This document shows, piece after piece, positions 9,152-19,986 of a DNA stretch of 64,000 bases. Position 1 is the stretch's first letter, and every line of letters begins with the position of its first letter. Source of the DNA: Burkholderiales bacterium (GTDB lineage Bacteria; Pseudomonadota; Gammaproteobacteria; Burkholderiales; Burkholderiaceae_C); contig JACRAZ010000102.1 in NCBI GenBank assembly GCA_016213205.1, forward strand, positions 31,170-95,169. The letters run 5' to 3'. Made by a program: the position numbers and the translations under genes. A model generated the notes under the pieces. That model did not search any database, had not been told where the DNA came from, and saw nothing but the letters and a program-made list of their open reading frames with translations.

Positions 9152-9925
9152 ATGCAGGCCGAGCCGGTGATCGAGGTGCAGGACATCGTCAGCCGCTTCG
9201 GCGCGCAGACGGTGCACGACGGCGTGAGCTTCGCGGTGCAGCCGGGCACCCTGGTGGGGCTGATCGGCGGCAGCGGCACCGGCAAATCGGTGCTGCTGCG
9301 CGAGATCATCGGCCTGCACCGCCCCACCGGCGGCCGCGTGCGCCTGCTGGGCACCGACATGTGGGCGGCCGAGGCGGGCGAACTCGCGCAGGTGCGCCGC
9401 CGCTTCGGCATGATGTTCCAGGACGGCGCGCTGTTCTCCTCGCTCACCGTGGCGCAGAACGTGGCCGTGCCGCTGCACGAGCACACGACGCTGGCGCCCG
9501 ACACGATTGAAGCGCTGGTGCGTCTGCGCCTGCTGCAGGCCGGGCTGCCGCCCGAGGCCGGCGCCAAGCTGCCCAGCGAGCTGTCGGGCGGCATGCGCAA
9601 GCGCGCGGCGCTGGCACGCGCGATCGCGCTGGAGCCCGAGGTGCTGTTCCTCGACGAGCCCACCTCGGGGCTGGACCCGATCACCGCACGCGCCTTCGAT
9701 GCGCTGGTGCGCTCGCTGGTGGACGAGCTGGGCATCACGGTGTTCCTGGTCACGCACGACCTGGACACCCTGCTCACCGTGGTGGACCGGGTGATCGTGC
9801 TCTCGCGCGGCAAGGTGCTCGCCGACGGCACGGTGCACGAGGTGGTGGGGGTGGACGACGATTGGGTGCGGGCCTATTTCTCGGCCCGGCAACGCATAGG
9901 GGAAGGGGCCAACCATGGAAGCTGA
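9152..9925 (+). CDS. mlaF: MlaF-type ABC transporter ATP-binding protein
   Basis: A 257-residue ATPase starting two bases after the permease stop. Walker A is GGSGTGKS (about residue 41), the Q-loop is MMFQDGALFSSLT, the signature is LSGGMRKRAALARA, Walker B is VLFLDEPTSGLDP, and the H-loop is VTHDLDT. FQDGALFSSLTV is characteristic of the MlaF/Mkl group. It drives lipid movement through the neighbouring permease. The last 11 bases overlap mlaD, indicating translational coupling. Confidence 0.93.
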   Translation: MQAEPVIEVQDIVSRFGAQTVHDGVSFAVQPGTLVGLIGGSGTGKSVLLREIIGLHRPTGGRVRLLGTDMWAAEAGELAQVRRRFGMMFQDGALFSSLTVAQNVAVPLHEHTTLAPDTIEALVRLRLLQAGLPPEAGAKLPSELSGGMRKRAALARAIALEPEVLFLDEPTSGLDPITARAFDALVRSLVDELGITVFLVTHDLDTLLTVVDRVIVLSRGKVLADGTVHEVVGVDDDWVRAYFSARQRIGEGANHGS

Positions 9926-10904
9926 GGCACGCTACACCTTCGTGGGCGCGGTGGTGCTGCTGCTGGTGGCGGCACTGGTGGGCAGCGTGGTATGGCTCAA
10001 GCACGCCGGCGGCAAGAACGATTTCAACCGCTATGCCATCTACTTCGAGCGCCAGTCGCTCGATGGCCTGGACGTGGGCGCCGACGTGAACCTGCGCGGC
10101 ATCAAGGTGGGCCGGGTGGAGGACTACGCGCTGGCGCGCGAAAAGCTCAACCGCGTGCGGGTGGACATCCGGGTCGACAGGCGCGTGCCGGTGACGACCA
10201 ACACCGTGGCCGTGGTGACGCGCAACTTCGTCACCGGCATCGCCGCGATCACGCTGGTCACGCGCGAGCCGGCCGGCCCGCCGCTCACCGAGGTGACGGA
10301 CAACGAGCGCTACCCGGTCATCCACGAGGGCCGCTCCGACCTGGACGAGATCGCCGGCCGCGTGAACCAGGTGGGCGAGGCCGCCGCCGGGGCGCTGAAC
10401 AACATCAACCAGCTGCTCACCGCCGAGAACCGCGAGGCGACCATGGCCACCATCCGGGCGATGCGCGAGCTGATGCAGGGCCTGAGCAAGCGCCTGGGCG
10501 CGCTGGACCAGGCGCTGCGCCAGGTGGGCAGCGCCGCAACCGAGGTGGGCAGCGCCGCCACCCGCGTGGGCGAGGCAGGCGACCGCATTGCCACCGCCGG
10601 CGAGCGCAGCGCCGAGCGGCTGGACAAGACCCTGGCCGAGGCCGAGCGCACGCTCGCCGACGCCCGGCGCGCACTGGCCCAGGTGGCCAGCGCCACCGAC
10701 GCGGTGCAGACCCAGGCCCTGGCCACGGCCAGGCGGCTGGAGCAATCGGCCGCCACGGTGGACGACCAGCTCGACGCCGCGGTGGGTGAACTGCGGCTGA
10801 GCGTGGAAGCCGCCACCCGCGTGCTCGACCGGCTGCGCGACCCGCGCGCCGCCCTGCTCGGGCCTGGCAAACAGCAACTCGGGCCTGGGGAGGGCAAGCC
10901 ATGA
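9915..10904 (+). CDS. MCE-domain (MlaD-like) lipid-binding protein
   Basis: A 329-residue protein with one N-terminal membrane anchor (residues 7-28) and an MCE domain (about 40-120) containing the family motif LDVGADVNLRGIKVGRV. Residues about 160-310 are a long Ala/Arg-rich amphipathic helix region (many RLGALDQALRQVGSAA-like heptads) typical of PqiB/MlaD-like proteins that form a periplasmic needle or ring. It should sit in the inner membrane with the MCE ring in the periplasm and hand lipids to or from the permease complex. Confidence 0.9.
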   Translation: MEAEARYTFVGAVVLLLVAALVGSVVWLKHAGGKNDFNRYAIYFERQSLDGLDVGADVNLRGIKVGRVEDYALAREKLNRVRVDIRVDRRVPVTTNTVAVVTRNFVTGIAAITLVTREPAGPPLTEVTDNERYPVIHEGRSDLDEIAGRVNQVGEAAAGALNNINQLLTAENREATMATIRAMRELMQGLSKRLGALDQALRQVGSAATEVGSAATRVGEAGDRIATAGERSAERLDKTLAEAERTLADARRALAQVASATDAVQTQALATARRLEQSAATVDDQLDAAVGELRLSVEAATRVLDRLRDPRAALLGPGKQQLGPGEGKP

Positions 10905-11542
10905 AGCGGCGAGGTTTCGGCGCAGCGGCGCTGGCGGGCGGGGCGGCGGCATTGGCCGGCTGCGTATCGGTGGGCATCGGCAACGAGCCCACGGCCACGG
11001 TGAACTACCAGTTGCGTGATGCCGGCGCGGCACCGCAGCGCCGGCCGCAGCCACTGGTGCCGGCCTTGCTGATCCAGCCGCTGCCGGGGGATGCGATGGC
11101 CGACACGCTCTCGCTGGCCTACTCGCCGCGGCCACAGGCCTATGCGTACTACCAGTTTGCGAACTGGACCGAGCGGCCGCTGCGCCAGCTGCCACGCCTG
11201 TTGCAGCGCCGGCTCGAAGCGCTTGGCGTGGCGGGGGCCGTGGGCCTGCTGGGCGAGCCGCTGCGCGCCGACTGGCTGCTGGCGGTGAGCGTGGACAGCC
11301 TGGTGCACGATGTGAGCGTGCAGCCGAGCCGGGCCCGGGTGGCGCTGACGCTGGAGCTGTTCGATCGCCGCAGCCGCCAGCGGCTGGCGCGCCGCAGCTT
11401 CGAGGCCGTGGTGCAGGCCGCCGAGGCGGATGCGGCTTCAGCGGTGCAGGCCGCGTCGGTGGCGACGGGCCAGGTCTTCGATGCGGTGCAGCCGTGGGTC
11501 GAGGCCGAGCTGCAGCGCGCGACGAAGGCTCAGCCGAACTGA
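10901..11542 (+). CDS. ABC-type transport auxiliary lipoprotein (PqiC-like)
   Basis: A 213-residue lipoprotein overlapping the MCE gene by four bases (ATGA). The signal peptide ends in the lipobox LAGC with Cys at about residue 21. The body matches the ABC-type transport auxiliary lipoprotein (DUF330/PqiC) pattern: NYQLRDAG, SLAYSPRPQAYAYYQFANWTERP and a C-terminal FDAVQPWVEAELQ. It would be an outer-membrane partner of the MCE system. Its 3' end overlaps the convergent cbbY gene by 13 bases. Confidence 0.87.
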   Translation: MKRRGFGAAALAGGAAALAGCVSVGIGNEPTATVNYQLRDAGAAPQRRPQPLVPALLIQPLPGDAMADTLSLAYSPRPQAYAYYQFANWTERPLRQLPRLLQRRLEALGVAGAVGLLGEPLRADWLLAVSVDSLVHDVSVQPSRARVALTLELFDRRSRQRLARRSFEAVVQAAEADAASAVQAASVATGQVFDAVQPWVEAELQRATKAQPN

Positions 11543-12302
11543 GACACGCTGTCCATCTCGCTGCACCAGGCCTGCAGGTCGTCCAGGCCCACCGGGCCAT
11601 GGGTGCCACGCAGGGCCGGGCGCCAGCCCTCGCGCTGGTGCAGGCCCGGGCCGATGGCGATGGCGCCCTCGATCGTGGCCTGCGCGAAGTAGTGGCTGCG
11701 CGTCACCACCACCGGGATGTCGGCCGCGCGCGCCGCGGCCACGCCGCCGGGTGAATCCTCGATCGCCACCACCGCCAGCGGCGGCAGGTCCAGTGCCTGC
11801 AGTGCCCGCTGGTACACCTCAGGGTCGGGCTTCTTGCGCTGCACGTCCTCACCGCAGATGACCACGGCAAACCAGTCGGCCCAGCGCGGGCCGAGGGCCG
11901 ATTGCATCAGCGCCTGCAGGTTGATGCGGCTGGTGGTGGTGGTGATGCCCATGCGGATGCCGTGCTCGCGGCACTGCTGCATCAGCGGCAGCACGCCCGG
12001 GCGCAGCGGCGTGCCGCTGGCGCGCAGCCACTGGCCGAACAGCGCGTTCTTGCTCATGTGCAGCTCGCGCGCGAGGCGGGTGCGCTCGTCGGCCAGCGGC
12101 GGGGCATCGGGGCGCGAGGCCATGTCGTGCAGCAGGCGTTCGCGGCCACCGGCCACGCGCAGCAGCTCGCCGTAGTGCGCCTCGTCCCAGCGCCAGGGCA
12201 GGCCCTTGGCCTCGAACGCGCGGTTGAAGGCCACGCGGTGGCCGTCACGCTCGGTTTCGGCGAGCGTGCCGTCCACGTCCCAGAGAATGGCTTGCAGTTG
12301 GC

Positions 12303-12306
<4 letters not shown>
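11530..12306 (-). CDS. cbbY: CbbY, HAD-superfamily sugar-bisphosphate phosphatase
   Basis: A 258-residue HAD hydrolase. The nucleophile motif is WDVDGTLAETE (Asp10/Asp12), followed by a helical cap with GGRERLLHD, TTTTSR as motif II, KKPDPEVY as motif III and AIEDSPGGVAAA as motif IV. These match CbbY, which in red-type RuBisCO operons dephosphorylates the inhibitor xylulose-1,5-bisphosphate released from RuBisCO by CbbX. It is the last gene of the operon and overlaps tkt by four bases. Confidence 0.9.
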
Positions 12307-14311
<2,005 letters not shown>

Positions 14312-14312
<1 letters not shown>

Positions 14313-15196
14313 CACTGGGCCCCCATCGCGCGCTGGCGCCGTTCCATCATGCGCCAGATGAAGGGCGTGAAGATCAGCTGCATCGCCAGCTCCATCTTGC
14401 CGCCCGGCACCACGATGGTGTTGGCGCGCGACATGAACGAGTCGTCGATCATGTTCAGCAGGTAGGGGAAGTCGATGCCCTTGGGGTTGGCGAAGCGGAT
14501 CACGCAGATGCTCTCGTCGGGCGAGGGGATGTCGCGCGCGATGAAGGGGTTGCTCGTGTCCACGCAGGGCACGCGCTGGAAGTTCACGTGGGTGTGGGTG
14601 AACTGCGGGCAGATGTAGTTCACGTAGTCGGGCATGCGGCGCAGGATGGTGTCGGTCACCGCCTCGGTGGAGTAGCCGCGCTGCTTCTTGTCGCGCCAGA
14701 GCTTCTGGATCCATTCGAGGTTGATCACCGGCACCACGCCGATCAGCAGGTCGGGGTGGCGCGCGATGTTCACCTCGGGCGTGACCACCGCGCCGTGCAG
14801 GCCTTCGTAGAACAGCAAGTCGGTCTCGGCCGGCAGGGCTTCCCAGGGGGTGAAGGTGCCGGGCTCCTGCTGATACGGTGCCGCTTCCTCGGCGTTGTGC
14901 AGGTACTTGCGGGTCTGGCCGCTGCCACATTCGCCGTAGCTGCGGAACAGCTGCTCGAGCTCGTGGAACAGGTTGTTCTCGGGCCCGAAGTGGCTGAAGT
15001 GGCCGTCGCCGGCGCGCTCGGCCTCGGCCTGGCGGCGCTTCATCTCGGCACGGTCGTAGCGGTGGAAGCTGTCGCCCTCGACGACGGCGGCGCTGACGCC
15101 TTCACGCCGGAAGATGTTCTCGAAGGTGCGCGTCACCGAGGTGGTGCCGGCGCCCGAAGACCCGGTGATCGCGATGATGGGGTGGCGGTGGCTCAT
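14312..15196 (-). CDS. cbbP: phosphoribulokinase
   Basis: A 294-residue class I (bacterial) phosphoribulokinase, which makes ribulose-1,5-bisphosphate for RuBisCO. Walker A is GSSGAGTTS at residues 12-20. Next come VVEGDSFHRYDR with the catalytic Asp, the FYEGLHGAVV segment and the Arg-rich C-terminal part. The length is the usual one for the octameric proteobacterial enzyme. It lies between fbp and tkt in the operon, 15 bases after fbp. Confidence 0.96.
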
Positions 15197-15211
15197 GTCG
15201 ATATCCGTCGA

Positions 15212-16291
15212 TCAATTGCGAAACAGGCTGCGCTCGGCGAACAACGGGCTGGAGCGCTCGTCGACCACCGGCTCGTGGTGGTAGCGCTCGATGCGTTCCA
15301 CCTCGGCGCTGGAGCCGAACACGAAGCCGATGCGCTGGTGCAGCGTGGTGGGCTTGACGCCCAGCATCGGCTGGCGCCCGGTGCTGGCGCGGCCGCCGGC
15401 CTGCTCGATCACGAAGCCGATCGGGTTGGCCTCATACAGCAGGCGCAGGCGGCCGGGCTTGGCGGGGTCGCGCAGGTCGCGCGGGTAGAGGAACACGCCA
15501 CCGCGCATCAGGATGCGGTGCGCCTCGGCCACCAGCGAGGCGATCCAGCGCATGTTGAAGTCCTTCTCGCGCACGCCACTGCGGCCGGCCAGGCATTCGT
15601 CCACGTAGCGCTTGACCGGCGGCTCCCAGAAGCGGCTGTTGGAGGTGTTGATCGCAAACTCCTGCGTCTGCTGCGGCACGCGGATTTCCGGGTGGGTGAG
15701 CTTGAACTCGCCGAGGTTCGGGTCCAGCGTGAAGCCGACCACGCCATTGCCCACCGTGAGCACCAGCATCGTGGTGGGGCCGTAGATCGCATAGCCCGCG
15801 GCCACCTGGGTGGCGCCGGGTTGCAGGAAATCGGCCTCGGTGACGTCGCGGCCTGAGGCCACCACCTCGGCGGGTGCACGCAGGATCGAGAAGATGCTGC
15901 CCACCGAGACGTTGACGTCGATGTTGGACGAGCCATCCAGCGGGTCGAACACCAGCAGGTACTTGCCGCGCGGGTAGGGCGCCGGGATCTGGTAGGGCGC
16001 TTCGAGTTCTTCCGAACCCATGCCGGCCAGGTGGCCCGACCATTCGGCGGTGCGCAGGAACATCTCGTTGCTCACCACGTCCAGGGGTTTCTGCACCTCG
16101 CCCTGCACATTGGTGCTGCCGCCGGACTCGCCGTTGCCGGCCAGCAGGCCCAGCGCCACGCTGCGCGCGATGGCCTTGCAGGCGATGGAGACATCCAGGA
16201 TCAGCGCATTGAGCTCACCACTGGCCTGCGGGAAGCGGCGGCGCTGCTCGATCAGGTACTGCGTCAGCGTGGGGCGTTTGGACAAGGGCAT
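15212..16291 (-). CDS. cbbF: class I fructose-1,6-bisphosphatase
   Basis: A 359-residue enzyme with the metal-binding DPLDGSSNID motif (about residue 113) and the EAGGxA-type C-terminal segment here read as EQAGGRASTG. It converts fructose-1,6-bisphosphate to fructose-6-phosphate and, as in other cbb operons, probably also sedoheptulose-1,7-bisphosphate. It starts with MPLSKRPTLTQYLIEQRR, a typical class I opening. It starts 13 bases beyond the end of cbbX. Confidence 0.95.
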   Translation of the reverse strand: MPLSKRPTLTQYLIEQRRRFPQASGELNALILDVSIACKAIARSVALGLLAGNGESGGSTNVQGEVQKPLDVVSNEMFLRTAEWSGHLAGMGSEELEAPYQIPAPYPRGKYLLVFDPLDGSSNIDVNVSVGSIFSILRAPAEVVASGRDVTEADFLQPGATQVAAGYAIYGPTTMLVLTVGNGVVGFTLDPNLGEFKLTHPEIRVPQQTQEFAINTSNSRFWEPPVKRYVDECLAGRSGVREKDFNMRWIASLVAEAHRILMRGGVFLYPRDLRDPAKPGRLRLLYEANPIGFVIEQAGGRASTGRQPMLGVKPTTLHQRIGFVFGSSAEVERIERYHHEPVVDERSSPLFAERSLFRN

Positions 16292-16304
16292 GGCGGCGGT
16301 CTCC

Positions 16305-17258
16305 TCAGTTCGTGTTCTGGGGCTGGAACACCCGGCTGGCCAGCAGGTCCGGCGGGGTCAGGGTGCAGAGTTCCTCGGCGCTGAAGGCGCGCTCGCGTTC
16401 GGCATACAGGCGCGTGGCCTGGCGCAGGCGGGCGCGGTCCAGCGCGTTGCGCAGGCTGCGCGCGTTGGCGAAGTGCGGCTGCGTCAGGCGGCGCTCGAGG
16501 TACTGGCGCAGCACGGCTTCGGTGCCTTCGCCCAGCGTGTAGTGCTGCTGGGCCAGCATGCGCTGGGCGATCTGCGCGAGTTCGTCCACCGAGTAGTCGG
16601 GGAACTCCAGGTGGTGCGCGATGCGCGAGCGCAGCCCGGGGTTGGACTGGAAGAAGGTGTCCATGCGATCGGCATAACCGGCGAGGATGACCACCAGGTC
16701 GTCGCGCTGGTTCTCCATCACCTGCAGCAGGATCTCGATCGCTTCCTGGCCGTAGTCGCGCTCGTTCTCGGGGCGGTACAGGTAGTAGGCCTCGTCGATG
16801 AAGAGCACGCCGCCCATGGCCTTCTTCAGCACCTCGCGCGTCTTGGGCGCCGTGTGGCCGATGTACTGGCCCACCAGGTCGTCGCGCGTCACCGCCACCA
16901 GGTGGCCTTTGCGCACATAGCCCAGGCGGTGCAGGATCTCGGCCATGCGCAGCGCCACCGTGGTCTTGCCGGTGCCGGGGTTGCCGGTGAAGCACATGTG
17001 CAGGCTGGGGCTCTGGGCCTGCAGGCCGAGGTTCAGGCGCAGCTTGTCGATGACCAGCAGCGCGGCGATGTCGCGGATGCGCTGCTTCACCGGCTGCAGG
17101 CCGACCAGTTCGCGATCGAGTTCGTCGAGCACCGATTCGACCTGGCTCTGGGCGAGCACGTCGCCAACGGTGCGGGCGGCCGTTGCCGGCACCTCGGGCA
17201 CCGGCTCCGGCGCCCGCGCTGTGGCGCCGGGAATGGCGTACAGCGGGACGCCGCTCAT
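16305..17258 (-). CDS. cbbX: CbbX, red-type RuBisCO activase (AAA+)
   Basis: A 317-residue AAA+ ATPase. Walker A is GNPGTGKTT, Walker B is VLFIDEAYYL, and YIGHTAPKT and NPGLRSRI provide the pore-loop and sensor regions. CbbX rings pull on the C-terminal tail of red-type RuBisCO large subunits to release inhibitory sugar phosphates. Its presence matches the form IC RuBisCO in the same operon. The start at 17258 (MSGVPLYAIPG) forms a TGATG overlap with the rpe stop; the open frame upstream of it is antisense-like extension through rpe. Confidence 0.95.
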   Translation of the reverse strand: MSGVPLYAIPGATARAPEPVPEVPATAARTVGDVLAQSQVESVLDELDRELVGLQPVKQRIRDIAALLVIDKLRLNLGLQAQSPSLHMCFTGNPGTGKTTVALRMAEILHRLGYVRKGHLVAVTRDDLVGQYIGHTAPKTREVLKKAMGGVLFIDEAYYLYRPENERDYGQEAIEILLQVMENQRDDLVVILAGYADRMDTFFQSNPGLRSRIAHHLEFPDYSVDELAQIAQRMLAQQHYTLGEGTEAVLRQYLERRLTQPHFANARSLRNALDRARLRQATRLYAERERAFSAEELCTLTPPDLLASRVFQPQNTN

Positions 17259-17950
17259 CACGCCGCCTTCTTCAAGCGCACCGGCTCGATCTCGGTGCGC
17301 ATCGCGTCGATCACCGCCGCGTAGTCCTTCGCACCGAAGATCGCGCTGCCGGCCACGAAGGTGTCGGCGCCGGCATCGGCCACGCGGCGGATGTTGTCCA
17401 CCTTGATGCCGCCATCCACCTGCAGCCGGATGTCGCGCCCGCTGGCCTCGATGAGGCGGCGCGCGCGCTCGATCTTGCGCAGCGACGATTCGATGAAGCT
17501 CTGCCCGCCGAAGCCCGGGTTCACGCTCATGATCAGCACCAGGTCGAGCTTGTCGATCACCCACTCCAGCACGTCCAGCGGCTCGGCCGGATTGAAGGCC
17601 AGGCCCACCTGGCAGCCGGCGTTGCGGATCACCTGCAGCGTGCGGTCCACGTGCCGCGTGGCGTCGGGGTGGAAGCTGATCAGGTCGGCGCCGGCTTCGG
17701 CAAAACGCTCGGCGATGAAGTCCACCGGCTCCACCATCAGGTGCACGTCCAGCGGCACCCAGCTGCCGTCGAAGCGCTGGGTGTGCTTCTTCACCGCCTG
17801 CGCCACCGCGGGGCCGATGGTGAGGTTGGGCACGTAGTGGTTGTCCATCACGTCGAAGTGGATCCAGTCGGCACCGTCGGTGATGACGCGGCGCACTTCG
17901 TCGCCCAGGCGGGCGAAATCGGCACTGAGGATGCTGGGGGCGATGATCAT
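17258..17950 (-). CDS. cbbE: ribulose-phosphate 3-epimerase
   Basis: A 230-residue TIM-barrel enzyme with the metal ligands in WIHFDVMDNHYVPN and DVHLMVE, the MSVNPGFGGQSF loop and DGGIKVDN near the C terminus. It interconverts ribulose-5-phosphate and xylulose-5-phosphate. The start at 17950 (MIIAPSILSADF) is the standard opening, five bases after the cbbS stop. Its place between cbbS and cbbX is less usual than the adjacent cbbS-cbbX order seen in many red-type operons. Confidence 0.95.
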   Translation of the reverse strand: MIIAPSILSADFARLGDEVRRVITDGADWIHFDVMDNHYVPNLTIGPAVAQAVKKHTQRFDGSWVPLDVHLMVEPVDFIAERFAEAGADLISFHPDATRHVDRTLQVIRNAGCQVGLAFNPAEPLDVLEWVIDKLDLVLIMSVNPGFGGQSFIESSLRKIERARRLIEASGRDIRLQVDGGIKVDNIRRVADAGADTFVAGSAIFGAKDYAAVIDAMRTEIEPVRLKKAA

Positions 17951-17955
17951 GGGGC

Positions 17956-18396
17956 TCACTCCGCGTAGCGCTGGGTTTCGGGGCGGTCGGTGGCGTAGCT
18001 GTGCACCGTGTAGCGGATGGTCCGGCCGGCCACCTCCTGCCGTGCCAGGCCGAAGCCGGGCTCCTGGGCCGGGCGGTTGACGATGAAGCTCATCGCCACG
18101 CTCTCCACGCCGCGGGTGGCGTCGAAGGCCATCAGGCGGATGTAGTGGTTCGGGAAGGTCTGGCGGCACTGCTGCAGCTCGGCCAGCACGCCGGCGGCAT
18201 CGCGCAGGTCGAACATCGGCGCGCCGTACATCTCCCAGTAGGTGTTGCGGGGGTGCGGGTCGTCGGTGTATTCCACGCTCCAGGCATAGCCCTTGGCGAG
18301 GCCGTAGTCGACCTGCAGCGCGATCTCGGCATCGCTCAGGTCGGGCAGGAAGCTGAACTGGCCCTGCGTGAGCCGGCCGGTGGGGTTGGTCATCAT
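17956..18396 (-). CDS. cbbS: RuBisCO small subunit (form IC)
   Basis: A 146-residue small subunit: MMTNPTGRLTQGQFSFLPDL opening, YGLAKGYAWSVEYTDDPHPRN, MFDLRDAAGVLAEL, and a C-terminal extension (RPAQEPGFGLARQEVAGRTIRYTVHSYA) that in red-type enzymes forms a beta-hairpin filling the central channel. It starts 23 bases after cbbL. ATG codons at 18396 and 18393 are adjacent; I use the first. Confidence 0.95.
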   Translation of the reverse strand: MMTNPTGRLTQGQFSFLPDLSDAEIALQVDYGLAKGYAWSVEYTDDPHPRNTYWEMYGAPMFDLRDAAGVLAELQQCRQTFPNHYIRLMAFDATRGVESVAMSFIVNRPAQEPGFGLARQEVAGRTIRYTVHSYATDRPETQRYAE

Positions 18397-18419
18397 GGTG
18401 GATGCGCTCCGTATCGGGG

Positions 18420-19886
18420 TTAGGCCATCGCCGGCGTGACGGCGTAATCGCTGGTGTCGGTGCTGGCGTAGTTGAAGGACACGTCCTTCCAGGTCTCCAG
18501 CGCCTGCTTCAGCGGGGTGCAGAACTGCGCGGCGCGCTGCAGGATCTCGGGGCCTTCGTTCTTGATGTCGCGGCCCTCGTTGCGGGCCTTGACCATGCAC
18601 TCCAGCGCCACGCGGTTGGCCACCGCGCCGGCCTGGATGCCTGCCGGGTGGCCGATGGTGCCGCCGCCGAACTGCAGGATCACGTCGTCGCCGAACAGGT
18701 CGATCAGCTGGTGCATCTGGCCGGCGTGGATGCCGCCCGAGGCCACCGGCATCACCTTGCGCAGGTCGGCCCAGTCCTGGTCGAAGAACAGGCCGCGCGG
18801 CAGGTCCTGCTTCGTGTATGCATCGCGGCACACGTTGTAGTAGCCCTGCACGGTGAGCGGGTCGCCCTCGAGCTTGCCCACCGCGGTGCCGGTGTGCAGG
18901 TGGTCCACGCCGGCCAGGCGCAGCCACTTGGCCATCACGCGGAAGCTCACGCCGTGGTTCTTCTGCCGCGTGTAGGTGCCGTGGCCGGCCCGGTGCATGT
19001 GCACGATCATGTCGTGCTTGCGGGCCCAGTTGGCAATGCTCTGGATCGCGCTCCAGCCGATGATCAGGTCGACCATGATCACCACCGAGCCCAGCTCCTT
19101 GGCGAACTCGGCGCGTTCGTAGATGTCTTCCATCGTCGCGCCGGTCACGTTCAGGTAGCTGCCCTTCACCTCGCCGGTGGCGGCGCTGGCCTTGTTCACG
19201 CCGTCCATCACGTAGAGGAAGCGGTCGCGCCAGTGCATGAAGGGCTGCGAGTTGATGGTCTCGTCGTCCTTCATGAAGTCCAGCCCGCCCTTCAGGCCTT
19301 CGTAGATGACGCGGCCGTAGTTGCGGCCGCTCAGGCCCAGCTTGGGCTTGGTGGTGGCGCCCAGCAGCGGGCGGCCGAACTTGTCCAGCCGTTCACGCTC
19401 GACGATCAGGCCGGTGGGCGGGCCCTTGAAGGTCTTCACGTAGGCCACCGGGATGCGGATGTCTTCCAGCCGGCAGGCCTTCAGCGGCTTGAAGCTGAAC
19501 ACGTTGCCGATCAGGCTGGCGGTCATGTTCGCGATCGAGCCTTCCTCGAACAGGATCAGGTCGTAGGCCACCCAGGCGAAGTACTGGCCGGGGTTGCCGG
19601 GCGCGGGCTCCACCTTGTAGGCCTTGGCGCGGTAGCTGTCGCAGGCGGTGAGGCGGTCGGTCCACACCACCGTCCAGGTGGCGGTGCTGGATTCGCCAGC
19701 CACCGCGGCGGCGGCCTCGATCGGGTCCACACCCTCCTGCGGGGTGATGCGGAACAGGCAGATGGTGTCGGTGTCCTTGGGCGTGTAGTCCGCGTCCCAG
19801 TAGCCCATCTGGCGGTACTTCAGGACGCCGGCCGAGTAGCGCTTCTTGGCGTCGGTGATCAGGCCTTCTTCAACGGGTTTGTTCAT
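18420..19886 (-). CDS. cbbL: RuBisCO large subunit, form IC (red type)
   Basis: A 488-residue large subunit, the usual length for form IC. GGLDFMKDDE carries the carbamylated lysine and its metal-binding Asp/Glu, KPKLGLSGRNYG and the loop-6 segment AVGKLEGDP complete the active site, and the protein starts MNKPVEEGLITDAKKRY like Cupriavidus/Rubrivivax red-type enzymes. It fixes carbon dioxide on ribulose-1,5-bisphosphate. As the first gene of the leftward operon it is preceded by a candidate promoter and CbbR operator and faces divergent cbbR. Confidence 0.97.
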   Translation of the reverse strand: MNKPVEEGLITDAKKRYSAGVLKYRQMGYWDADYTPKDTDTICLFRITPQEGVDPIEAAAAVAGESSTATWTVVWTDRLTACDSYRAKAYKVEPAPGNPGQYFAWVAYDLILFEEGSIANMTASLIGNVFSFKPLKACRLEDIRIPVAYVKTFKGPPTGLIVERERLDKFGRPLLGATTKPKLGLSGRNYGRVIYEGLKGGLDFMKDDETINSQPFMHWRDRFLYVMDGVNKASAATGEVKGSYLNVTGATMEDIYERAEFAKELGSVVIMVDLIIGWSAIQSIANWARKHDMIVHMHRAGHGTYTRQKNHGVSFRVMAKWLRLAGVDHLHTGTAVGKLEGDPLTVQGYYNVCRDAYTKQDLPRGLFFDQDWADLRKVMPVASGGIHAGQMHQLIDLFGDDVILQFGGGTIGHPAGIQAGAVANRVALECMVKARNEGRDIKNEGPEILQRAAQFCTPLKQALETWKDVSFNYASTDTSDYAVTPAMA

Positions 19887-19921
19887 GGTGTGGCACTCGA
19901 TACGGGAGGGGGTTGCAGCGG

Positions 19922-19950
19922 ATTCTGAAAACCGGCAGCATTCATGACAA
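19922..19950 (-). promoter_or_regulatory. candidate promoter of the cbb operon
   Basis: On the minus strand, TTGTCA (19950-19945) is followed after 17 bases by CAGAAT (19927-19922), a reasonable -35/-10 pair about 36 bases before the cbbL start. The -35 hexamer overlaps the left half of the dyad at 19947-19965, the usual placement for a LysR-type activator site. Only sequence inspection supports it. Confidence 0.45.
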
Positions 19951-19965
19951 GTCACAAATACTTGT
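19947..19965. promoter_or_regulatory. candidate CbbR operator (dyad between cbbL and cbbR)
   Basis: The intergenic region contains ACAAGT, seven bases, then ACTTGT: a perfect 6-bp inverted repeat with the T-rich/A-rich spacing of LysR-family sites. It sits 22 bases before the cbbR ATG and overlaps the -35 of the candidate cbbL promoter, so one site could both repress cbbR and activate the operon. CbbR being the binder is inferred from position. Confidence 0.6.
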
Positions 19966-19986
19966 GGTTGAGTTAAGGAACGCTGA

